From JACCZX01 sp038216465 (GTDB taxonomy: Bacteria > Pseudomonadota > Gammaproteobacteria > Burkholderiales > Burkholderiaceae_F), in assembly GCA_038216465.1 (NCBI GenBank), contig JBBQQC010000006.1, positions 59,623 through 123,622 on the forward strand: a stretch of 64,000 nucleotides of DNA, in the 5' to 3' direction. This document shows, piece by piece, positions 53,548 through 61,846 of this stretch. The notes below the pieces were generated by a model, which was not told the DNA's origin, did not search any database, and worked only from the letters and a program-made list of their open reading frames with translations. The first letter of the stretch is position 1; each line of letters opens with the position of its first letter. Both the position numbers and the translations under genes were made by a program.

Positions 53548-56367
53548 ATGCCGCACAACCTGTTCAACTCGTTGCAAGAATTCAACGTCGGCCCCAAGCG
53601 GGGCAAGTTCTACAACCTGGCCGCGCTCGAAACCGCCGGACTCGGCAAAGTTTCACGCCTGCCGGTATCAATCCGCATCGTGTTGGAATCGGTGCTGCGC
53701 AACTGCGACGGAGTGAAGGTCACCGAGGAGCACGTGCGGCAGCTTGCCGCCTGGAAACCGACCGCCAACCGGACTGACGAAATTCCGTTCGTCGTGGCGC
53801 GCGTGGTGCTTCAGGACTTCACCGGCGTTCCTTTGCTGGCAGATTTGGCGGCGATGCGTAACGTCGCCGACCAGATGGGCAAGAACGCCAAGACGATCGA
53901 GCCGCTGGTGCCGGTCGACCTGGTCGTCGATCACTCGGTGATGGTCGATCACTACGGCACGAAAGACGCGCTCGATCTGAACATGAAGCTCGAATTCCAG
54001 CGCAACCGCGAGCGCTACGAATTCATGAAATGGGGCATGCAGGCGTTCGATACTTTTGGCGTCGTGCCACCGGGGTTCGGCATCGTGCACCAGATCAATC
54101 TCGAATATCTGGCGCGCGGCGTCTACAAAAAGGACGGCATCTATTATCCGGACACGCTGGTCGGCACCGACAGCCACACCACGATGATCAACGGCATTGG
54201 GGTTGTCGGCTGGGGAGTCGGTGGGATCGAGGCCGAAGCCGGTATGCTTGGCCAACCGGTGTATTTGCTAACGCCCGATGTGGTCGGCGTGCATTTGAAG
54301 GGGAAGTTGCGCGAAGGCGTGACTGCGACCGACCTGGTGCTGTCGATCACCGAGCTGCTGCGCAAGGCGAAAGTAGTCGGCAAGTTTGTCGAGTTCTTCG
54401 GCGAAGGCACTGCAAGCCTGGCCGTGCCCGATCGCGCGACGATCGGCAACATGGCGCCCGAGTACGGCGCGACGATGGGATTTTTCCCGGTCGACGAAAA
54501 GACGATCTCATATTTCGAGGGCACCGGACGTACTTCCGACGAGCTGGTCGCCTTTGAAGCGTACTTTCGCGCGCAGGGTCTGTTCGGCATTCCGAAGGTC
54601 GGCGCAATCGACTACTCGTCGGTGGTGGCGCTCGATCTCGGCACCGTTGCACCGTCGCTGGCGGGTCCGAAGCGGCCACAGGATCGCATCGAGATCGGCA
54701 ATGTAAAAACCGAATTCACTCGATTGTTCGCAAAGCCGGTGCTCGAGAACGGATTCAATCAACCCGCCGATCGGCTCGGCCGGCGCTTTGCCGTCGTCGA
54801 TAACGGCGTCGGCGCTGGCCAAGGGCCGCCGGTGCCCGCAGGCGCGCCGCGCAGTGTCGAAGAGATGAAGGCGAACCGCCCGCTGCTGAAGCCGGTGCCG
54901 GCGCCCGAACGCGGCGTCGTCTCGATTGCCGATGGCGACGTGTTGATCGCCGCTATCACATCGTGCACCAACACCAGCAATCCCGGCGTGCTGCTGGCGG
55001 CGGGCCTGCTCGCGAAAAAAGCAGTCGAGGCCGGATTGACAGTGCAGAGACACATCAAGACCTCGCTCGCGCCGGGCTCGCGCATCGTGACCGACTACCT
55101 GCAGAAAACCGGGCTGTTGCCCTATCTGGAGAAGCTCGGATTCTCGTTGGCGGCCTATGGTTGCACCACGTGCATCGGCAACGCGGGCGATCTTGCGCCG
55201 GAGATCAACGAAACGATTATCTCCAACAATCTCGTGTGTGCCGCCGTGCTATCCGGCAATCGCAACTTCGAGGCTCGCATTCATCCGAATCTGAAAGCGA
55301 ACTTCCTGGCGTCACCGCCGCTGGTTGTCGCCTACGCGATAGCGGGGACCGTGCTCAAAGATCTGATGACCGAGCCACTGGGCAAAAATTCCAACGGGAA
55401 AGACGTGTGGTTAGGCGACGTTTGGCCCAACTCGGACGAGATTTATGCGCTGATGAAGTACGCGATGGATCCGGTGGCGTATGAAGCAAACTACGCCAAA
55501 GTAAAAAGCGATCCGGGCGAGCTATGGAACAAGGTCGGCAGCGTTTCGGGCCAGGTCTACACGTGGCCGAAGTCGACTTACATCGCGAAACCCCCATTTT
55601 TCGACGGCTTCACGATGCAGCCGGGCGCCGCGTCGGCCAGCGTCAGGGGTGCATACGCGCTCGGTATCTTCGGCGACTCGATCACCACCGATCACATCTC
55701 GCCCGCCGGCGCGATTAAGGACACTTCGCCGGCCGGGCAATGGCTGATCGGCAACAACGTGATGAAGGCGGACTTCAATTCGTACGGCGCGCGGCGCGGG
55801 AACCATGAGGTGATGATGCGCGGCACGTTTGCCAACGTGCGCATCAAGAATCTGATGATTCCGCAGCAAGCCGACGGTTCGAGGATTGAGGGCGGGTTTA
55901 CGCTGCGACAACCGTCGGGCGAGCTGATGTCGATTTATGACGCGGCGATGAAATATATCGAGGACGGTGTACCGACGATCGTGGTCGGCGGCGAGGAATA
56001 CGGCACCGGATCGTCGCGCGATTGGGCCGCCAAGGGCACGCAGCTGCTCGGCGTCAAAGCGGTGATCGCGCGTAGCTTCGAGCGCATCCATCGCAGCAAT
56101 CTGGTCGGCATGGGTGTGCTGCCGTTGCAGTTCATCGGCAGCGACAGCGCGCAGACGCTCAAGCTGATCGGCAACGAAACTTTCGATATCGAAGGCATGG
56201 AAAGCGGCATCAAGCCGCAGCAGGACGCCATACTGGTGATTCATCGCGCCGACGGCAAGACGCAAAAAGCAGCAATCAAGCTGCGTATCGACACGCCGAT
56301 TGAAGTCGAGTATTACAAGCACGGCGGCATCCTGCCGTTCGTGCTGCGGCAGTTACTGGCCGCATGA
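53548..56367 (+). CDS. acnA: Aconitate hydratase AcnA
   Basis: Citrate/isocitrate interconversion; with PrpD it can also complete 2-methylcitrate isomerisation. 939 residues of the IRP/AcnA type: cluster cysteines Cys473 (SCTNTSNPG), Cys539 and Cys542 (YGCTTCIGNAG); LVGTDSHTTMINGIGVVGWGVGGIEAEA near the N-terminus and the swivelling domain motif YGTGSSRDWAAKGTQLLGVKAVIARSFERIHRSNLVGMG. It could be read as AcnD, but neighbouring prpD makes AcnA more likely. The ATG at 53548, behind GAGGCTCCTG, was chosen over the open frame to 53473, which overlaps prpD. Confidence 0.9.
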   Translation: MPHNLFNSLQEFNVGPKRGKFYNLAALETAGLGKVSRLPVSIRIVLESVLRNCDGVKVTEEHVRQLAAWKPTANRTDEIPFVVARVVLQDFTGVPLLADLAAMRNVADQMGKNAKTIEPLVPVDLVVDHSVMVDHYGTKDALDLNMKLEFQRNRERYEFMKWGMQAFDTFGVVPPGFGIVHQINLEYLARGVYKKDGIYYPDTLVGTDSHTTMINGIGVVGWGVGGIEAEAGMLGQPVYLLTPDVVGVHLKGKLREGVTATDLVLSITELLRKAKVVGKFVEFFGEGTASLAVPDRATIGNMAPEYGATMGFFPVDEKTISYFEGTGRTSDELVAFEAYFRAQGLFGIPKVGAIDYSSVVALDLGTVAPSLAGPKRPQDRIEIGNVKTEFTRLFAKPVLENGFNQPADRLGRRFAVVDNGVGAGQGPPVPAGAPRSVEEMKANRPLLKPVPAPERGVVSIADGDVLIAAITSCTNTSNPGVLLAAGLLAKKAVEAGLTVQRHIKTSLAPGSRIVTDYLQKTGLLPYLEKLGFSLAAYGCTTCIGNAGDLAPEINETIISNNLVCAAVLSGNRNFEARIHPNLKANFLASPPLVVAYAIAGTVLKDLMTEPLGKNSNGKDVWLGDVWPNSDEIYALMKYAMDPVAYEANYAKVKSDPGELWNKVGSVSGQVYTWPKSTYIAKPPFFDGFTMQPGAASASVRGAYALGIFGDSITTDHISPAGAIKDTSPAGQWLIGNNVMKADFNSYGARRGNHEVMMRGTFANVRIKNLMIPQQADGSRIEGGFTLRQPSGELMSIYDAAMKYIEDGVPTIVVGGEEYGTGSSRDWAAKGTQLLGVKAVIARSFERIHRSNLVGMGVLPLQFIGSDSAQTLKLIGNETFDIEGMESGIKPQQDAILVIHRADGKTQKAAIKLRIDTPIEVEYYKHGGILPFVLRQLLAA

Positions 56368-56386
56368 GTTTCACAAGGAAGTAAAC

Positions 56387-56812
56387 ATGAATAAGAAAAC
56401 CAGCCGCAGTGCGGCCCGTATCGGTAGACAAGCCACCGAACTGATGCTCGCCACACCGCTGGTGGTAGCGCACCGACTAGGCCGAATGCAGGCTGCCGGA
56501 TCTCGGCCAAGCGCGCGCGATCAACGAGAGTTTCAGCTGATGGGTTCCGAGAAACTCGCCGCGTTCGGCGAATCCTGGAATCAGATGGCGCTGCAGATGC
56601 TGAAGTCAAACCAGCAGCTGACGCGGGCGTGGATGTCTGCGTGGTTGCGTCCGGCGGGACTACCTACCCGTGCAACGACGATCCGATCTTTGGCACGCGC
56701 CGCGGCGCAGATGCAGGGCTCGGCCTGGCGCGTGATCGGCAGCGGGCTCGCCCCGGTGCATCGGCGTGCTACTGCGAATGCCAAGCGACTCGGTCGATCC
56801 AAGGCTCGATGA
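56387..56812 (+). CDS. Small helical protein, possibly a PHA granule-associated phasin
   Basis: A basic 141-residue protein without signal peptide or membrane helix. It reads as amphipathic helices: EFQLMGSEKLAAFGESWNQMALQMLKSNQQLTRAWMSAWLRP resembles the repeated Met/Gln/Trp pattern of small PHA granule-associated phasin-like proteins of Burkholderiales. The N- and C-termini are rich in Arg/Lys. A PHB system is encoded in the window, so the call is sensible, but sequence alone does not settle it. It lies 19 bases after acnA behind CAAGGAAGTAAAC. Confidence 0.45.
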   Translation: MNKKTSRSAARIGRQATELMLATPLVVAHRLGRMQAAGSRPSARDQREFQLMGSEKLAAFGESWNQMALQMLKSNQQLTRAWMSAWLRPAGLPTRATTIRSLARAAAQMQGSAWRVIGSGLAPVHRRATANAKRLGRSKAR

Positions 56813-56848
56813 GCCGCTAACGCGCACTTGAAGCAGCAAGCGCGCGCG

Positions 56849-57988
56849 ATGCTCGAGAACGCAGAGCGCGACCAGAGTGTCGCGCCTACCGCTGTCTTGA
56901 GTCCGGAGGCGGCGGGCGTCGCAACGCTGCGACTTACCGGTGCGTGGCGCTTGTCATTTGTAGAGCGCATCACAACGCAGCTGTCAGCGCTCAGCCTTCC
57001 TTCGAAGATTGTCGTCGACGGCGGCAAGGTTGGCGAGATCGATTCGGCGGGCGCTCTTGCACTGCTGAACTATCTCGAATCGGCCGGCCAGTCGGGCGCT
57101 CAGCTCACCGGCTTCGCGGACAACGAGCTGCGCATCGTTGAACAGGTGCGCAAACGCCTGGAGTCGGCGCGCGCGGCGGTTGAGCACAAACGTGAACGCG
57201 TGGTCCAGATGATCGGCCGGCGCGGGATCGAAGTCGGTCACGGTATCTTAGGGGACGTCAACTTCCTCGGCGCGACCGTCGTTGCCCTCGGGCGCATCCT
57301 GCTTCATCCACGCGCCGTGCGACTGCGCGAGCTGACCGTGCAGTTCGAGCAGGTGTGCCTAAACGCTATTCCGGTTGTCGCGCTCGTTACGCTGCTGATC
57401 GGCGTTGTGTTTACGTACCTTCTCGGGCTGCAAGCTGAGCAGTTTGGCGCCAACATCTTCGTCGTCGATGGCGTCGGCATCGGCATGACTCGGGAGTTCG
57501 CTCCGATCATCGTCGCAGTGATCGTTGCTGGACGTTCGGGCGCGGCGTTTACCGCGGAGCTGGGTGCGATGAAGCTGACCGAGGAAACCGACGCCATCCG
57601 AACGCTCGGTCTATCACCGATGGATGTGCTGGTGTTGCCGCGCGTAATTGCGTTGATCGTTGCGATGCCGCTGCTGGTGTTCGTCGGCGACCTGCTGAGC
57701 CTGGGCGGCGCGATGATGGTTGCCGACTCGATGCTCGACGTTACGCCGCCAACGTTCATTGCGCGCCTGCGCGATGGACTCGCCATCGCTCACCCGCTGG
57801 TCGGACTCGCCAAGGCGCCAGTATTCGCTCTTGTGATCGCCGTGATCGGCTGCCGGATGGGAATGTCGGTCGACCGCGACACACGCGCGGTCGGCATGGC
57901 GACCACGTCGACGGTGGTGCAAAGCATCGTGTCGGTGATCCTGCTCGACGCCGCGTTTGCGGTGTTCTTCCAGGAGCTCGGCATATGA
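56849..57988 (+). CDS. mlaE: MlaE-family ABC permease with N-terminal STAS domain
   Basis: A 379-residue inner-membrane permease of an MCE lipid-transport system. Residues ~25-110 are a STAS domain (RLTGAWRLSFVERI, KIVVDGGKVGEIDSAGALALLNYL), which in the E. coli Mla system is the separate protein MlaB. The rest is the MlaE permease (VALVTLLIGVVFTYLLGLQAEQFGAN, IIVAVIVAGRSGAAFTAELGAMKLTEETDAI, then PLLVFVGDLLSLGGAM). A TTG at 56828 starts the frame earlier; the ATG at 56849 is preferred, though without a clear ribosome site. The stop overlaps the ATPase ATG. Confidence 0.9.
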   Translation: MLENAERDQSVAPTAVLSPEAAGVATLRLTGAWRLSFVERITTQLSALSLPSKIVVDGGKVGEIDSAGALALLNYLESAGQSGAQLTGFADNELRIVEQVRKRLESARAAVEHKRERVVQMIGRRGIEVGHGILGDVNFLGATVVALGRILLHPRAVRLRELTVQFEQVCLNAIPVVALVTLLIGVVFTYLLGLQAEQFGANIFVVDGVGIGMTREFAPIIVAVIVAGRSGAAFTAELGAMKLTEETDAIRTLGLSPMDVLVLPRVIALIVAMPLLVFVGDLLSLGGAMMVADSMLDVTPPTFIARLRDGLAIAHPLVGLAKAPVFALVIAVIGCRMGMSVDRDTRAVGMATTSTVVQSIVSVILLDAAFAVFFQELGI

Positions 57989-58764
57989 AGGAGCGTGCGC
58001 AAACGATTCTCGAGGTCGATTCCGTTGTCACGCGCTTCGGCGAGCAAACCGTGCACGACGGCATCAGCTTCAAGCTGCAGCGCGGCACGCTGACCGCGCT
58101 GATCGGCGGCAGTGGCACCGGCAAGTCGGTGCTGCTGCGGGAGATCATCGGGCTGCAACGGCCCACCCAAGGACAAATCCATTTGCTCGGCACAGACGTC
58201 TGGCACGACTCCGAACAGCAGCTGAACGCAATGCGCCGCCGCTTCGGCATGATGTTCCAGGACGGCGCATTGTTTTCGTCGATGACGGTTGCGCAGAATA
58301 TCGGCGTGCCGCTTAAGGAGCACGCGTTGGTGCCGGCCGCTCTGCTAGGGCCGCTGATCAACCTGCGGCTCGCGCAGGCCGGCCTCGAGGCCGACGTGGC
58401 GGAAAAAATGCCGAGCGAGTTGTCGGGCGGCATGCGCAAGCGTGCCGCGATTGCGCGTGCTCTGGCGCTCGAGCCCGAAGTGCTGTTTCTCGACGAGCCG
58501 ACTTCGGGCCTGGACCCGACCACCGCGCGCGCGTTCGACCAGCTCGTGCGCTCGCTGGTCGACGATCTCGGGATTACGGTATTTCTCGTCACGCATGATC
58601 TGGACACGCTACTCACGGTGGTCGACCGGGTGATCGTGCTTGGGCAAGGAAAAGTTCTCGCCGACGGCACGATTGACGACATACTGAACGTCGACGACGA
58701 GTGGATCCGTTCTTATTTTTCGGTGCGCACGATGATCGACACGCACGGCGAGCGCGTCTCGTAG
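57985..58764 (+). CDS. mlaF: MlaF-family ABC transporter ATP-binding protein
   Basis: The 259-residue ATPase of the MCE system: Walker A GGSGTGKSV, Q-loop MMFQDGALFSSMTV, signature ELSGGMRKR, Walker B EVLFLDEPTSGLDP, and VTHDLDTL. The GMRKR signature and FQDGALFSSM are typical of MlaF. It is linked by ATGA to the permease. Stop-to-start distance to the MCE protein is 27 bases. Confidence 0.93.
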   Translation: MKERAQTILEVDSVVTRFGEQTVHDGISFKLQRGTLTALIGGSGTGKSVLLREIIGLQRPTQGQIHLLGTDVWHDSEQQLNAMRRRFGMMFQDGALFSSMTVAQNIGVPLKEHALVPAALLGPLINLRLAQAGLEADVAEKMPSELSGGMRKRAAIARALALEPEVLFLDEPTSGLDPTTARAFDQLVRSLVDDLGITVFLVTHDLDTLLTVVDRVIVLGQGKVLADGTIDDILNVDDEWIRSYFSVRTMIDTHGERVS

Positions 58765-58791
58765 AATCGCCAAGTATTAAAGCTCATAGCC

Positions 58792-59730
58792 ATGGAAGCG
58801 GAAGCCAAGTACACCTACGTCGGCATCGCATTGATCGTTCTGGTCGCATCGTTGATTGCAGCCGTCGTCTGGCTGAATCGAGTCGGCGGACGCGGCGATT
58901 TCAAGTTCTACACCGTCTACTTCGAACGGCAGCCTCTGGACGGACTTCAGATCGGCGCCGATGTCGACATGCGCGGCATCAAGATCGGCCGGGTCGAGGA
59001 CTACGACCTGCTGGCCGAGAAGATCAACCGGGTGCGCGTCACGATCCGGACCGACCGGCGCGCGCCGGTGCGCACAAACACGGTTGCCATCGTCGTGCGC
59101 AATTTCGTGACCGGGATTGCACGCATTACGCTGATCACACCCGAGCCGGCCGGCCCACCGCTGACGGAGGTCCGCGAAGATCAGCAGTACCCGTTGATCG
59201 CCGAAGGTGAGTCCAGCTTCGATGCGATTGCCGGCAAGGTCGGACGCATTGGCGATATTGCCGCCGAGACACTGGAGGGAATCAATCAGATGCTGACCGC
59301 CGATAACCGGGCCGCGGTCACGTCGTCGCTGGCCAATATCAAGGAGCTGACAGCGGGCCTGAATCAACGCATGAAAGATCTCGACAAGACACTGGTTACT
59401 TTCAATGCTGCCGCCGCCGAGGTCGGCCGCGCCGGAACCAAGATTGCGCAGGTCACCGAAACGACCGGCCGCCAGATTGGTCCGGCACTGCAGCAGGCAG
59501 ATCAAACTCTGAAGGACGTCTCGACCGCCGCGTTCGCGCTCGACAAGCAGACGACTGCGCTTGCGAGAACGTTTGCCGATACTGCGGCGTCGACCGACGA
59601 GCAGCTGACCGTCGCTGTCATCGAGCTGCGCAGCACGATCGATGCAATGACGCGCCTGCTCGATCAGCTGCGCGATCCGCGCGCGGCGTTGCTCGGGCCG
59701 GGCAAGACGCAGCGCGGCCCGGGCGAGTGA
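58792..59730 (+). CDS. mlaD: MlaD/MCE family protein
   Basis: A 312-residue protein with one N-terminal transmembrane helix (VGIALIVLVASLIAAVVWL) and one MCE domain (~42-125: FYTVYFERQPLDGLQIGADVDMRGIKIGRVEDYDL). The remaining ~185 residues form a helical, coiled-coil-like tail (TSSLANIKELTAGLNQRMKDLDKTLVTF), longer than in E. coli MlaD (183 aa). It should form a hexameric lipid channel in the periplasm. The lack of a MlaC gene suggests a needle-like or lipoprotein-assisted route. Confidence 0.9.
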   Translation: MEAEAKYTYVGIALIVLVASLIAAVVWLNRVGGRGDFKFYTVYFERQPLDGLQIGADVDMRGIKIGRVEDYDLLAEKINRVRVTIRTDRRAPVRTNTVAIVVRNFVTGIARITLITPEPAGPPLTEVREDQQYPLIAEGESSFDAIAGKVGRIGDIAAETLEGINQMLTADNRAAVTSSLANIKELTAGLNQRMKDLDKTLVTFNAAAAEVGRAGTKIAQVTETTGRQIGPALQQADQTLKDVSTAAFALDKQTTALARTFADTAASTDEQLTVAVIELRSTIDAMTRLLDQLRDPRAALLGPGKTQRGPGE

Positions 59731-60380
59731 TGAGATCAGATCGCCTGCGCTTGCTAATGGCATCGGCGGCTGCCGCGTTCTGTGCCGGCTGCTTTAGCAT
59801 CGGCCTCGGCGGCGAAGGCACCGCTTTGGCGCAGTACCGCCTCGCAGACCTGTCGCCGAAGGTGCAGGCACGGGCGACGCCGATCGATCGCCGGCTGCTG
59901 GTGTCGACCCTTCCGTCGGAGGCCATCGGCGATACGTATTCGATGGCGTACACAAAGGCTGAGCAGCAGCGCCAGTTCTATCAGTTTTCCAGCTGGACCG
60001 ATCGGCCTTCGTCACGCGTCGTGCAGCTGCTGACGGAGCGCATCGCAGCCCGCGGAATGTTCGAATCTGTGTCACGGCTTGGGGGCGGCATCGGCGGTGG
60101 CTTGATCCTGAACATCGGCGTCAACGAGCTGGTGCACGATATTCGCACGGGCAGCGCGCGCATCGAAGTGACGGCAGAATTGATCGAGCGTCGCGGACGA
60201 ACACTGGTCGAGCGCAAGCGATTCGCTGCATCCGCGCCGGTGGCGGCCGAGAACGCGCCGGCGGCGGTCGCGGCCCTGAGCCGCGCACTTACGACGCTGC
60301 TCGACGAGCTGATGCCATGGCTGGAGCAGACGGCGCAAGCATTGCCACCGCCGGAGCCCCGTCCCGCCGGCAAGAGCTGA
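59730..60380 (+). CDS. ABC-type transport auxiliary lipoprotein (PqiC-like)
   Basis: A lipoprotein (lipobox FCAGC, Cys21 counted from the ATG at 59730) of the ABC_trans_aux family, found with MCE and ABC-transport operons and related to PqiC. The family strand LAQYRLADLSP and the RRLLVSTLPSEAIGDTYSMAYTKAEQQRQFYQFSSWTDRPSSRVVQLLTERI core are typical; it is likely anchored to the outer membrane. The start at 59730 overlaps the preceding stop by one base (TGATG); a GTG three bases earlier is also possible. Confidence 0.82.
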   Translation: MRSDRLRLLMASAAAAFCAGCFSIGLGGEGTALAQYRLADLSPKVQARATPIDRRLLVSTLPSEAIGDTYSMAYTKAEQQRQFYQFSSWTDRPSSRVVQLLTERIAARGMFESVSRLGGGIGGGLILNIGVNELVHDIRTGSARIEVTAELIERRGRTLVERKRFAASAPVAAENAPAAVAALSRALTTLLDELMPWLEQTAQALPPPEPRPAGKS

Positions 60381-60384
60381 GCCG

Positions 60385-60774
60385 ATGCGCGACCCAGACA
60401 AGCCGTCTTCGGCGCGCAATGTGCTTGGGAGCGAGCTGACCGGGTGTTGCGATTCTCCGGCTACCGGTTTTTACCGCGACGGTTATTGCCACACCGGACC
60501 GCAGGACATCGGCTCACACACCGTCTGCACGAAAATCACGCGTGAGTTTCTCGACTTCTCGGTGCAGCATGGCAACGATCTGGTGACACCGCACCCTGAG
60601 TTCGAATTCCCCGGACTACAGCCAGGTGATCGCTGGTGCGTCTGCGTGGCGCGCTGGAAAGAGGCCTTCGATGCCGGCGCCGCACCGCCGGTTGTGCTGA
60701 CCGCGACCCACGAAAAAGCGCTTGAAGTCGTCACGCTGGACCAACTGAAGCGGCACGCGGCCGATTTGCAATGA
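60385..60774 (+). CDS. DUF2237 family protein
   Basis: A 129-residue cytoplasmic protein of the DUF2237 family (PF09996). The family profile is plain: NVLGSELTGCC, TGFYRDGYCHTGPQDIGSHTVC, FLDFSVQHGNDLVTPHPEFEFPGLQPGDRWCVCVARWKEAF and AATHEKALEVV-like ending. The conserved cysteines might bind metal; the function is unknown. It lies 4 bases after the lipoprotein gene and converges on the exonuclease fusion with a 31-base gap. Confidence 0.85.
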   Translation: MRDPDKPSSARNVLGSELTGCCDSPATGFYRDGYCHTGPQDIGSHTVCTKITREFLDFSVQHGNDLVTPHPEFEFPGLQPGDRWCVCVARWKEAFDAGAAPPVVLTATHEKALEVVTLDQLKRHAADLQ

Positions 60775-60805
60775 CGCTCTTGTGGTTCTTCTCGCGCAGC
60801 CGTCG

Positions 60806-61846
60806 TCAGGCGACCGAATGCATCACCAACTGCCGTAACGCTCTTGCATCATCGAGCGCATGGTGACGACGCAGATTCATCTGCTTGGTCGCGTCGTCGA
60901 GCTCCTCGTACGAGATCGGCACCCGCTTCCAGACGATTCCGCTCGGCAGGTCCTCGCGGCCAAGTAGCTCGGTCAATGCCCAGCGGTCGTAGCCTGAGTC
61001 GCTGATGATCGTCGTCGGCGCGCGCCCGGCGCGCTCATCGAGCCAGGCTGAAAAGGCATCGGCAGCCATCGGCAGCGGAACCGCGTCGCCATCGAGCAGC
61101 GGTACGACCACGTCCCTGACGAACTCGCTCGAGCGCTCGAGGTTCCATCCTTTGACCTCGGCATAAAACGCGGTCGAATCGGTGGCTACCGCACCGATGC
61201 TGATCAGCTCGGGGGTCTGCAGGCTCGTGAACTCGCTATCCAGGAACACATAGATACGCGTCGGATCGGCCGCCAGCGTCGCAGGCGGAGCCGGCAGGAT
61301 GCGGAACAAAAGAACTTCGTCGACATATTTTCCTGGCGGGAGATGCAATTTTTCAATCACCTCGGCCGGCGGCAGATCCGTTTCGCGAAACCCAGCGCGT
61401 CGCATTGCACGCAACGCACGCACATTGCGGCGCGACGGTCGCACGAGGAATCGGTTCACACCGTAGTTCGACTGCATCCAGTCGGCCAGCAGCACCAGCG
61501 CTTCGGAGCCGAGGCCGCGACCGGTCCAGCGTTTTTCGTTTAACCAGATGTCGAGCTCGACGACATCGTTTAACAAGTCAATCGGGCCATGCGAGAGGCA
61601 GCCGATATCGTCGCCACCGGCCACGATCACAAACATACGGCCCGCGTACGGCCGCGTTCCTTCGAAGTAGGCGTTGACGTATTCCGCGGAAAACTCGTCG
61701 AGCGACGGCGCCGGATGCTCTGGGTAAAACGGCGCACCCATCGAATTGGACGCAAGATCCGACTGTGTCAGCCACTCATAAACGCGGGGACGATCGAGCA
61801 GCCGCGCACGGCGCAGCGTCAGCCGGTTGCCGACCGCAACGGTCAC
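60806..61846 (-). CDS. Fusion of GNAT acetyltransferase and DEDDh 3'-5' exonuclease-like domain
   Basis: A 346-residue two-domain protein. Residues 1-180 are a GNAT acetyltransferase of the RimI/AAC(6') kind, with acetyl-CoA motif KRWTGRGLGSEALVLLADW and VRPSRRNVRALRAMRRAGFRE. Residues ~196-346 resemble the 3'-5' exoribonuclease (Rv2179c-like, DEDDh) family: IYVFLDSEFTSL (Asp203, Glu205), ISDSGYDRW (Asp283 or Asp287), and HxAxxD in RHHALDDARAL (His328, Asp333). Both domains look catalytically complete. The open frame begins far upstream; the start is set by the GTG at 61846, which overlaps the M14 stop as GTGA. Downstream it faces DUF2237. Confidence 0.78.
   Translation of the reverse strand: MTVAVGNRLTLRRARLLDRPRVYEWLTQSDLASNSMGAPFYPEHPAPSLDEFSAEYVNAYFEGTRPYAGRMFVIVAGGDDIGCLSHGPIDLLNDVVELDIWLNEKRWTGRGLGSEALVLLADWMQSNYGVNRFLVRPSRRNVRALRAMRRAGFRETDLPPAEVIEKLHLPPGKYVDEVLLFRILPAPPATLAADPTRIYVFLDSEFTSLQTPELISIGAVATDSTAFYAEVKGWNLERSSEFVRDVVVPLLDGDAVPLPMAADAFSAWLDERAGRAPTTIISDSGYDRWALTELLGREDLPSGIVWKRVPISYEELDDATKQMNLRRHHALDDARALRQLVMHSVA

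Noticed and set aside
53473..56367. A longer acnA from 53473
   Set aside because: The first 25 codons overlap prpD; the ATG at 53548 begins the aconitase N-terminus and follows GAGG.
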